Of a stretch of 8,387 bases of DNA, positions 1 to 5,517 are shown one piece after another. Under the pieces are notes generated by a model. That model saw only the letters and a program-made list of their open reading frames with translations, made no database searches and was not told where the DNA came from. This DNA is from an uncultured Persicitalea sp. (GTDB lineage Bacteria > Bacteroidota > Bacteroidia > Cytophagales > Spirosomataceae). Each line of letters opens with the position of its first letter. Within the stretch, counting starts at the first letter, position 1. Position numbers and translations under genes: made by a program. Location: contig CATMVR010000185.1 in assembly GCA_950075905.1 (NCBI GenBank), positions 1 through 8,387 on the forward strand, written 5' to 3'.

Positions 1-826
1 CAAAGACTCCAACCACCCGTACGGTCACGGAAAGATCGAATTTTTTTCGGCTGGCTTTGAAGGTGCATTGATTATTTTCGCCTCTGTCATTATCTCCTGG
101 GAGGCCATTCAGCGCCTGCTGCAACCTACCCCGCTATCCAATCTGTCTACGGGTTCCGCGCTCATTGCCCTGACGGTTCTGATAAATTCTGCCATTGGAT
201 ATATTTTGGTAAGAGAAGGCAAAAAGTACAACTCTATGGCACTTACCGCCGACGGTAAGCACTTGCTTTCGGATAGCGTTAGCAGTATTCTTCTTTTGGT
301 AAGTGTAGTGCTGGTGTTGGTAACGGGCCTGGGTTGGATAGACAGCGTCGCTTCTCTCCTCTTCGGCATTCTCATTGCCTACAATGGCTACAATCTGATC
401 CGTAAATCGGTGGCCGGCCTGATGGATGAAAGTGATCTGTCGCTGATGCATCGGGTAGTAGATGCGATTCGGGCCAGCAAAAAAAACTACTGGGTCGACG
501 TACACAACCTCCGGGTACAGCAGTACGGCTCCGACCTCCATATTGACTGCCACCTGACTCTCCCCTACTACTGGGAGCTCAAAAACGCCCACGAGGCTAT
601 TCATGAGTTTGAGGATGTCCTGAAAGCCAGTCACTCGGGTGAAACGGAGATATTTGTACATGCCGACCCCTGCCTGCCCGAGTGCTGCTACTTCTGCCGG
701 CTGGAAGGATGCCCCGTTCGACAGCACGCCTTTCAGCACGAGATTGACTGGGACGTGGTCAATCTGGCCAAAAATCAAAAGCTATTCACGGAAGCCCAGG
801 CAAAATTAAGGGCAGAAGATAGTTAG
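1..826 (+). CDS. Cation diffusion facilitator (CDF) family metal exporter, 5'-truncated
   Basis: The reading frame is open from base 2 and ends at TAG 824-826, giving 274 residues; the start and the first two membrane segments lie outside the window. CDF proteins are inner-membrane antiporters that export Zn, Fe, Co or Mn in exchange for protons. Seen here: the family loop motif HPYGHGKIE (bases 14-40), about four remaining hydrophobic segments (TM3-TM6), and the TM5 metal site HxxxD in KHLLSD (His at 260-262, Asp at 272-274). After TM6 comes a cytoplasmic domain of about 90 residues of the usual CDF type, then a non-standard tail with six Cys (CLPECCYFCRLEGC, 671-712) followed by RQHAFQH. 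A start at TTG 68 would cut the HPYGHGKIE motif and is not the real one. Metal specificity cannot be told because the TM2 site is missing. The next gene begins 60 bp downstream behind its own promoter-like box. Confidence 0.93.
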   Translation, partial: KDSNHPYGHGKIEFFSAGFEGALIIFASVIISWEAIQRLLQPTPLSNLSTGSALIALTVLINSAIGYILVREGKKYNSMALTADGKHLLSDSVSSILLLVSVVLVLVTGLGWIDSVASLLFGILIAYNGYNLIRKSVAGLMDESDLSLMHRVVDAIRASKKNYWVDVHNLRVQQYGSDLHIDCHLTLPYYWELKNAHEAIHEFEDVLKASHSGETEIFVHADPCLPECCYFCRLEGCPVRQHAFQHEIDWDVVNLAKNQKLFTEAQAKLRAEDS

Positions 827-842
827 AATGGTACGCTTCCGC

Positions 843-850
843 TACTTTTG
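843..850 (+). promoter_or_regulatory. Bacteroidota-type -7 promoter box (TACTTTTG) for the TIM-barrel gene
   Basis: TACTTTTG is an exact match to the Bacteroidota -7 consensus TAnnTTTG. It ends 36 bases before the ATG at 887, which predicts a 5' leader of roughly 30 bases. The same octamer sits at almost the same distance ahead of ispG. No clean TTG -33 element is seen at the expected spacing; the nearest is TTAG at 823-826, which overlaps the stop of the CDF gene. The assignment is inferred from sequence and position only. Confidence 0.5.
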
Positions 851-886
851 GGTGTATACTAGTTTTCATTTTTAATACTTATTCCA

Positions 887-1816
887 ATGTCTCCTTCCAG
901 AAGAGATTTTATCCGGCAGCTTGGTATTGGCGCTTTGGCCTCGACCACCTTTATCGAGGCAATGGCCGGCGCGCCCATGAAAAAAATGTTTTTCGACATT
1001 TCGCTGGCCGAATGGTCGCTACACAAGGCGCTGTTTGCCAAAAAAATAACCAACCTCGACTTTCCGGAAATTGCCCGTAAAGAATTCGATATCGAAATTG
1101 TGGAATACGTCAATCAGTTCTTTAAGGACAAAGCCAAAGATACTACCTACCTTAACGAGCTCCTGAAACGGTGCAAAGACAATGGTATCAAGAACAACCT
1201 GATCATGATCGATGGCGAAGGAGGATTGGGTGAACTCGACGACGCCACCCGAAACAAAGCCGTGGAAAACCACTACAAGTGGGTAGAAGCCGCCAAGTAC
1301 CTGGGTTGTAAGACCATCCGGGTTAACGCCTATGGCAAAGGTACCGCCGAAGAGGTAGCCAAAGCCGCCGTGGATGGTCTCGGCAAGCTGGGCGAGTTTG
1401 CCAATACCATGAAAATCAATGTAATTGTGGAAAATCATGGAGGCTACTCGTCCAATGGTCAGTGGCTGTCGGGAGTTATGAAAGAAGTTGGTCGTAAGAA
1501 TGTAGGTACCCTACCCGACATCGGCAATTTCTGCATTGAGCGCAAGCCCAAATCCTCCGAGTGCGCCGTTTCTTATGACCGTTACCAGGGTACCAAAGAA
1601 TTGATGCCCTATGCCAAGGGCGTAAGCGCCAAATCGTATGACTTTGACGAAAATGGAAATGTCATTGAGACAGACTACGAGAAGATCTTCAAGATCGTGA
1701 AAGAAAGTGGATTCAAGGGCATCGTAGGTATCGAGTACGAAGGCAGTAAGCTGGATGAATACGAGGGAATCCGGAAAACCAAAGCCCTGCTGCAACGCGT
1801 TGGCACTATTGTCTAG
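887..1816 (+). CDS. Tat-exported sugar phosphate isomerase/epimerase-like TIM-barrel protein
   Basis: A 309-residue protein of the xylose isomerase-like TIM-barrel superfamily (COG1082), which includes hydroxypyruvate isomerase, tagatose epimerase and IolE/IolI types. The N-terminus is a twin-arginine signal: SRRDFIRQ at residues 4-11 and a short hydrophobic stretch to about residue 29, so the product should be exported folded to the periplasm. The barrel runs from about residue 33 to the end. Probable metal ligands are E182 in VENHGG, D211 in LPDIGNF and E283 in GIEYEG. The usual His ligand between the last two is not obvious: the segment reads GVSAKSYDF (245-253), with Ser or Tyr where family members carry His. 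No kinase or dehydrogenase partner is adjacent, so the substrate is unknown. Start 887 is chosen because it gives the full Tat motif and lies 36 bases after a -7 box. The gene is monocistronic: a promoter lies before it and a strong terminator after it. Confidence 0.87.
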   Translation: MSPSRRDFIRQLGIGALASTTFIEAMAGAPMKKMFFDISLAEWSLHKALFAKKITNLDFPEIARKEFDIEIVEYVNQFFKDKAKDTTYLNELLKRCKDNGIKNNLIMIDGEGGLGELDDATRNKAVENHYKWVEAAKYLGCKTIRVNAYGKGTAEEVAKAAVDGLGKLGEFANTMKINVIVENHGGYSSNGQWLSGVMKEVGRKNVGTLPDIGNFCIERKPKSSECAVSYDRYQGTKELMPYAKGVSAKSYDFDENGNVIETDYEKIFKIVKESGFKGIVGIEYEGSKLDEYEGIRKTKALLQRVGTIV

Positions 1817-1851
1817 CGTTTCTGATCGCCGTTAGATTTTCTAATCACCAT

Positions 1852-1890
1852 AAAAGAAGTCCGGATTTTTAAGAAATTCGGACTTCTTTT
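1852..1890. terminator. Bidirectional intrinsic terminator between convergent genes
   Basis: A perfect 12-bp stem, AAAAGAAGTCCG (1852-1863) with CGGACTTCTTTT (1879-1890), extends inward by a G-U pair and several A/T pairs to a short loop around 1869-1873. The plus-strand transcript ends in CTTCTTTTTTATT, a good U-tract; the minus strand has a shorter TTCTTTTAT tail. It lies 35 bases after the stop of the TIM-barrel gene (1816) and 25 bases beyond the end of the SDR gene (1916), so it can serve both. Confidence 0.88.
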
Positions 1891-1915
1891 TTATTCACAA
1901 CAGCCTGACTTTCTG

Positions 1916-2623
1916 CTACTTCAATTTTCCAAGCCCTCCATCTATACCCAATATCTGCCCGGTGATCCATCCGGCCTCATCGCTTAGCAAGAAAGTAGCC
2001 GCGGCGGCCATATCGGAGGCGCTTCCAAACCTACCCATAGGATGCCGCTTGGCGGAAGCCTCCCGCTTTTCTTCGGTAGAAAGCAGGTTTTCGGCCAGGG
2101 GTGTATCTGTCAGAGAAGGTGCTACCACGTTAAACCGGATTCCTGCCGCTGCGTACTCCGAAGCCAGCGCCAGAGACAGCCCCTGGAGCGCACTTTTGGC
2201 CGTGGCAATAGAAGTATGGAAGCTCAGGCCGGTATTGGCCGCTACGGTACTAAAAAACACCACCCCGCTCTTTTTGGCCTTTTTCAGGCGATTGATATTG
2301 GGTTGCAGGGCGGCCACCGCACCCAGTACATTTATTTTATAGTCGCTTTCAAAATCCTCCAAAGAAAATCTACCGAAGGGTTTCAGATTGATGGTACCCG
2401 CGCAATAGACAAATCCGTGCAGCAGGTCTGGGAGATTGGCAAAGGCCGCATCGTCGGGCTTGGTGGCATCCCACGCCGCAAATTCTAAGTCCAGATCCGG
2501 GCGGGTACGTCCGGCAGCGTATACGGTACCTCCATCGGCCAATACGCGTTTTGCTATTTCTCCACCAATGCCTCCATTAGCACCAATAATCAGTATGTTT
2601 TTATTTTTGAACTGTTCAGCCAT
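1916..2623 (-). CDS. SDR-family oxidoreductase-like protein lacking the catalytic Tyr
   Basis: A 235-residue protein of normal length for classical short-chain dehydrogenases. The Rossmann nucleotide motif is G14-A-N-G-G18-I-G20, followed by YCAG (73-76, the NNAG equivalent), N98, the catalytic Ser S125 in FFSTVAA, K143, a post-catalytic NVVAPSLTDTPL loop and the C-terminal WITGQILGIDGG. The YxxxK pair is broken: four residues before K143 stands I139 (codon ATT, minus strand, bases 2209-2207) in HTSIATAKSAL. It may bind NAD(P)(H) without classical dehydrogenase chemistry, use another proton donor, or act on an unusual substrate. The frame is intact and the rest of the protein conserved, so this is not a decayed gene. 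It lies downstream of folE on the same strand, but a hairpin (2658-2684) separates them, so cotranscription is uncertain. The ATG at 2623 places the Rossmann motif at the usual distance from the N-terminus. The substrate is not recognised. Confidence 0.88.
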   Translation of the reverse strand: MAEQFKNKNILIIGANGGIGGEIAKRVLADGGTVYAAGRTRPDLDLEFAAWDATKPDDAAFANLPDLLHGFVYCAGTINLKPFGRFSLEDFESDYKINVLGAVAALQPNINRLKKAKKSGVVFFSTVAANTGLSFHTSIATAKSALQGLSLALASEYAAAGIRFNVVAPSLTDTPLAENLLSTEEKREASAKRHPMGRFGSASDMAAAATFLLSDEAGWITGQILGIDGGLGKLK

Positions 2624-2657
2624 AGCTTTTCAATTTTTTGGAATAGTAGAAACAATA

Positions 2658-2684
2658 AACCCTTCAACTCGGGGTTGAAGGGTT
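2658..2684 (-). terminator. Hairpin terminator downstream of folE
   Basis: A perfect 11-bp stem, AACCCTTCAAC (2658-2668) with GTTGAAGGGTT (2674-2684), closes a 5-base loop. It starts 5 bases beyond the folE stop codon (2690-2692). On the minus strand the stem is followed by TATTGTTT, a broken U-tract, so termination may be partial and leave some read-through into the SDR gene. Confidence 0.7.
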
Positions 2685-2689
2685 ATGTT

Positions 2690-3391
2690 TTACATGCCCA
2701 GGTAGCTTAAAAACTCCTTTCGGGTGGCTTCGTTCTCAAACTTGCCCCCGTAGTAAGACGTTATCGTCGAGCTACCGGTGTCCTGAATTCCGCGGGAGTG
2801 GACACACATGTGCTTGGCATCGATGACCACCGCTACGTCTTCCGTTTTAAGTACTTCCTTCAATTCGTTGGCTATCTGCACTGTCAGGCGCTCCTGCACC
2901 TGCGGGCGCTTGGAGAAGTACTGTACAATGCGGTTGAGCTTTGATAAACCAATCACTTTACCGCTCGATATGTACGCCACATGGGCTTTGCCATAGATAG
3001 GTACAAAGTGGTGCTCACAGTTGGAGAAAACGGTAATGTCTTTCTCCACCAGCATTTGGTTGTAATTGTACTTATTCTCAAAAAGCGTTACGTCAGGCTT
3101 GTTTTCAGGATTCATGCCGCTGAAAATTTCTTTTACGTACATTTTGGCCACGCGTTTGGGAGTACCCTTCAGACTGTCGTCGGTTAAGTCCAGGCCCATG
3201 ATTTCCATAATGTGGCGGAAATGCTTTTCGATGAGCTCTATCTTTATTTCGTCATCCATCTCAAAGGCATCCACCCGTAGGGGGGTGTCGTAGGAGGTAA
3301 GGATATGGTCGTGACCGATGTCATCTACGTTATCGAGCGCCGGGTTGTTGTTAGTTTGTGGGGTATTCAACATAGTTCCGTTCTGTTTCAT
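2690..3391 (-). CDS. folE: GTP cyclohydrolase I
   Basis: Converts GTP to 7,8-dihydroneopterin triphosphate and formate in the cytoplasm; this is the first step of folate, 7-deazaguanine/queuosine and biopterin synthesis. The protein is 233 residues against 222 for E. coli FolE. All key residues are visible with a constant offset of 15 from E. coli: zinc ligands C125, H128 and C196, and active-site H127 and H194, within NCEHHFVPIYG (124-134) and KHMCVHSRGIQDTGS (193-207). The SLKGTPKRVAKMY (73-85) and GLSKLNRIVQYFSKRPQVQE (148-167) signatures are also present. It is therefore the zinc-dependent type IA enzyme. The start is uncertain: ATG 3391 or ATG 3373 are both possible, and residues before about 40 are low-complexity and unconserved. 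With these starts the gene overlaps the upstream PTPS-family gene by 41 or 23 bp, implying one transcript and likely translational coupling. A hairpin follows the stop. Confidence 0.97.
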   Translation of the reverse strand: MKQNGTMLNTPQTNNNPALDNVDDIGHDHILTSYDTPLRVDAFEMDDEIKIELIEKHFRHIMEIMGLDLTDDSLKGTPKRVAKMYVKEIFSGMNPENKPDVTLFENKYNYNQMLVEKDITVFSNCEHHFVPIYGKAHVAYISSGKVIGLSKLNRIVQYFSKRPQVQERLTVQIANELKEVLKTEDVAVVIDAKHMCVHSRGIQDTGSSTITSYYGGKFENEATRKEFLSYLGM

Positions 3392-3770
3392 AAAGTAATA
3401 CTTTCAAATCAAATGTAGGGTCAATTTTTTCTCGTAAAATCTGGTGAATGACTATGGCAATATTTTCAGCGGAGGGGTTCAAATCTTTAAACTCTTCGGT
3501 GTCCAGGTTCAGGTTTTTGTGGTCAAACCGATCCAGAATCTGCTCTTTTATCAAATCACTGAGCAATTTCATGTCGTACACATAGCCGGTTTCGGGGTCT
3601 ACCTCGCCGGTTAGCTTGACAATCAGGTCATAATTGTGGCCATGGTAGTTGAAATTATTGCATTTACCGTAGACACGTTCGTTTTTCTCATCTGACCAAT
3701 TGGGATTGTTCAGACGATGTGCAGCATTGAAGTGCTCCTTCCGGAACACCGACACCCGGTTAGACATCAT
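3351..3770 (-). CDS. 6-pyruvoyl / 6-carboxytetrahydropterin synthase family protein (PTPS/QueD)
   Basis: A 139-residue protein of the PTPS/QueD family, which acts on the dihydroneopterin triphosphate made by FolE. Zinc ligands are H18 (FNAAHRL), H43 and H45 (HGHNY). The catalytic Cys is C37, and the D83-H84 pair (FDHKNLNLD) and E128 (YETERNYVEY) complete the site. The Cys-to-His spacing is C-x5-HGHNY within GKCNNFNYHGHNY, as in eukaryotic 6-pyruvoyltetrahydropterin synthase; E. coli QueD has C-x3-HGH. Automatic annotation would probably call it 6-carboxytetrahydropterin synthase (QueD, queuosine pathway), but a tetrahydrobiopterin-like or dual role is open. It is the first gene of the minus-strand unit, and its end overlaps the start of folE. 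ATG 3770 is immediately followed by a second ATG (3767), and either could be used. A weak -7-like box lies at 3811-3818. Confidence 0.92.
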   Translation of the reverse strand: MMSNRVSVFRKEHFNAAHRLNNPNWSDEKNERVYGKCNNFNYHGHNYDLIVKLTGEVDPETGYVYDMKLLSDLIKEQILDRFDHKNLNLDTEEFKDLNPSAENIAIVIHQILREKIDPTFDLKVLLYETERNYVEYPTN

Positions 3771-3810
3771 GTAAAAATGGTTTAAGTAAAAAAGCGCTTA
3801 AATGTCGTTA

Positions 3811-3818
3811 CAAAGTTT
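3811..3818 (-). promoter_or_regulatory. Possible -7 box for the PTPS/folE unit
   Basis: On the minus strand this reads AAACTTTG, one mismatch from TAnnTTTG. It ends 40 bases before the ATG at 3770, close to the spacing of the two better boxes in this window (36 and 37 bases). No TTG is present at the ideal -33 distance. The call is weak and rests on position. Confidence 0.3.
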
Positions 3819-3830
3819 GTGTACAACACA
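3818..3830. repeat. 13-bp dyad TGTGT-ACA-ACACA
   Basis: A perfect 5-bp inverted repeat around a 3-base centre that begins at the edge of the possible -7 box of the PTPS/folE unit. This position would suit an operator or a small hairpin, but a dyad this short can occur by chance. Confidence 0.3.
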
Positions 3831-3842
3831 TTCAAGGCCGCC

Positions 3843-3862
3843 GAGCGTTGGACCTGACGCTC
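3843..3862. repeat. Small hairpin GAGCGT / ACGCTC
   Basis: A perfect 6-bp GC-rich inverted repeat (3843-3848 and 3857-3862) with an 8-base loop, about 75 bases upstream of the PTPS-family start and 230 bases upstream of the GH109-like start. No U-tract follows on either strand, so it is not a typical terminator. It could be an operator or part of a leader RNA. Confidence 0.35.
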
Positions 3863-4050
3863 ATTGGAATATAAATGCATAGGTATAACGGGCGTTCTTC
3901 TGCTTTTGTTCAACCTTTATCTAAAATAATTAAACAAAAGTGGCCACTATATTCATAATCAATTCTGAGTGACTACTTAAATACTGTTAAAAGTAACTAA
4001 AACTACCCGGACCCCTGGAAAATAAAAAAATTTAATATTAAGTTATTAGG

Positions 4051-4060
4051 TAGTATTTTG
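4051..4060 (+). promoter_or_regulatory. Possible -7 box for the sugar operon
   Basis: TAGTATTTTG contains TATTTTG, one base short of TAnnTTTG. It ends 31 bases before the ATG at 4092 and lies 9 bases after the palindrome TTAATATTAA (4032-4041), which would suit a repressor or activator site. No clear -33 TTG is present. The call is tentative. Confidence 0.33.
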
Positions 4061-4091
4061 CGGCTCCTAACCTTTCACCCGAATTACTTCC

Positions 4092-5444
4092 ATGAACAGA
4101 CGTCATTTTCTGCATAAAGCCACACTTGTCACAACAGCAAGTGGACTTATACCCGCTTACACTAGTAAAAACCCCGCACCGGCAGACAAAGTTCGCCTGG
4201 GTTTTATTGGGGTGGGCATGCGCGGACGAAATCACGTGGAGCAGGCCCTCTACCGGCCTGATGTGGAGATCAACGCAATATGCGACATTGATCCTGCTGC
4301 CATTGCAGCAACCCAGGCTATGCTGAAAAAAGCGGGCAGAAAAGCCGCCGCCGTTTACAGCTCCGGCGAAGAGGCGTTTCTCGATATAGTAAAGCGGGAT
4401 GACCTGGACGGTGTGGTGATCGCTACGCCCTGGGAGTGGCACGTACCTATGGCGGTAGCTGTGATGAAGGCTGGAAAGTACGCGGCGGTGGAGGTATCTG
4501 CTACGGTCACTCTGGAAGAGTCGTGGGATTTGATCAATACCCACGAGCAGACAGGAGCCCACTGCATGATTCTCGAAAATGTCTGCTACCGGCGCGACGT
4601 CATGGCGGTACTCAACATGATTCGCAAAGGAATGTTTGGTGAGATGATCTACGCCCACTGTGGGTATCAGCACGATTTGCGCGAAGTGAAATTCAACAAC
4701 GGGAAGCAGGCCTACGGGGGCGGCGTGGAGTTTGGTGAAAAGGGCTACTCGGAAGCCCGCTGGCGCACGCAGCACTCCATAGACCGGAACGGAGACATTT
4801 ACCCCACCCACGGTCTGGGACCGGTAGCGCACTGGCTGGACATTAACCGGGGCAACCGTTTTACCTACCTTACCTCTACCGCCACCAAACCGCGGGGCCT
4901 GCACAAGTACATTGTGGACAATGGCGGGCCGGATCATCCCAACGCCAAAGTCAAATTTAAACTCGGCGACGTGGTAACAACGGTAATTCAGTGCTTCAAC
5001 GGCGAAAATATCGTATTGATCCATGATACCAACTCTCCCCGCCCCTATTCGCTGGGTTTCCGGGCGCAGGGTACCGAAGGGGTATGGATGGACGACGGAC
5101 ATATGATTTATCTGGAAGACCAGTCTTCTAAAAAGCACCAATGGGAACCCGCTGCGCCTTATCTGGAAAAGTACGACCACCCGGTTTGGCAAAAAAATGC
5201 CGCGCAGGCCGAAAACGCCGGTCATGGCGGAATCGACTACTTTGTACTCAGGGGATTCATTGAAGCCATCAAGCGTAAAGTAGCCCCGCCCATCGATGTG
5301 TACGATGCCGCCGTGTGGAGTGCCATCAGCCCGCTGTCAGAGCTTTCTATTGCCCGGGGTAGCTCTCCCGTAGAGGTCCCTGATTTTACCCGGGGCAAAT
5401 GGAAAACCAATCCTCGTATCTTTGGCCTGAACGACGAATATTGA
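4092..5444 (+). CDS. GH109-like Gfo/Idh/MocA family protein (putative alpha-N-acetylgalactosaminidase), Tat-exported
   Basis: A 450-residue protein. Residues 1-25 form a twin-arginine signal (NRRHFLHKA, then a short hydrophobic stretch), pointing to the periplasm. A Rossmann domain follows from about residue 33, with GFIGVGMRGR (37-46), CDID (64-67) and IATPWEWH (110-117). The C-terminal alpha/beta domain carries signatures I associate with family GH109: ENVCYRRD (162-169), YQHDLR (192-197), GGGVEFGEKG (209-218), WRTQHSIDRNG (224-234), YPTHGLGP (237-244) and HDTNSPRPYS. GH109 enzymes cleave alpha-GalNAc by an NAD+-dependent oxidation-elimination mechanism. The Tyr and His of YPTHG and the Tyr of YQHD match, from memory, active-site residues of the Elizabethkingia enzyme. 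Many relatives are untested, so the substrate could be another N-acetylhexosaminide. A sugar transporter gene follows 73 bp downstream on the same strand, suggesting one operon for uptake of the released sugar. Confidence 0.88.
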   Translation: MNRRHFLHKATLVTTASGLIPAYTSKNPAPADKVRLGFIGVGMRGRNHVEQALYRPDVEINAICDIDPAAIAATQAMLKKAGRKAAAVYSSGEEAFLDIVKRDDLDGVVIATPWEWHVPMAVAVMKAGKYAAVEVSATVTLEESWDLINTHEQTGAHCMILENVCYRRDVMAVLNMIRKGMFGEMIYAHCGYQHDLREVKFNNGKQAYGGGVEFGEKGYSEARWRTQHSIDRNGDIYPTHGLGPVAHWLDINRGNRFTYLTSTATKPRGLHKYIVDNGGPDHPNAKVKFKLGDVVTTVIQCFNGENIVLIHDTNSPRPYSLGFRAQGTEGVWMDDGHMIYLEDQSSKKHQWEPAAPYLEKYDHPVWQKNAAQAENAGHGGIDYFVLRGFIEAIKRKVAPPIDVYDAAVWSAISPLSELSIARGSSPVEVPDFTRGKWKTNPRIFGLNDEY

Positions 5445-5517
5445 TCGTGTATTAACCTAATCTTTTCAAATAGTAACCAAAACTACGTCCTTACTTCCTT
5501 CCTAACTACATTCCCTC

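Larger units (their letters stand above)
3771..4091. other. 321-bp divergent intergenic region with several dyads
   Basis: This gap separates the minus-strand pterin unit from the plus-strand sugar unit. I find no credible coding frame, tRNA or known riboswitch consensus. It becomes AT-rich toward the sugar gene (about 3910-4050). It contains TTTAAG/CTTAAA (3781-3786 with 3797-3802) enclosing the palindrome AAGCGCTT (3792-3799); TGTGT-ACA-ACACA (3818-3830); GAGCGT/ACGCTC (3843-3848 with 3857-3862); and the 10-bp palindrome TTAATATTAA (4032-4041). The region should hold both promoters and possibly an operator for the sugar genes. Confidence 0.6.

Noticed and set aside
134..778. 214-codon open frame on the minus strand
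   Set aside because: Antisense to the CDF transporter, whose motifs are clear; the antisense protein shows no family signature.
2042..2488. Plus-strand open frame of 148 codons, with others nearby at 1962-2342 and 2436-2678
   Set aside because: All overlap the SDR gene on the other strand; the SDR Rossmann and C-terminal motifs settle which frame is real.
3771..3900. Possible preQ1 riboswitch ahead of the PTPS/QueD-family gene
   Set aside because: I looked on the minus strand for the small C-rich hairpin plus A-rich tail of preQ1 class I and saw neither. The only stems are the short dyads listed, with no matching pseudoknot partner that I can recognise.
4038..5225. Long open frame of 395 codons on the minus strand
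   Set aside because: It lies almost entirely antisense to the well-supported GH109-like gene, and its translation shows no recognisable domain and irregular composition. It is a by-product of codon bias in the sense gene.
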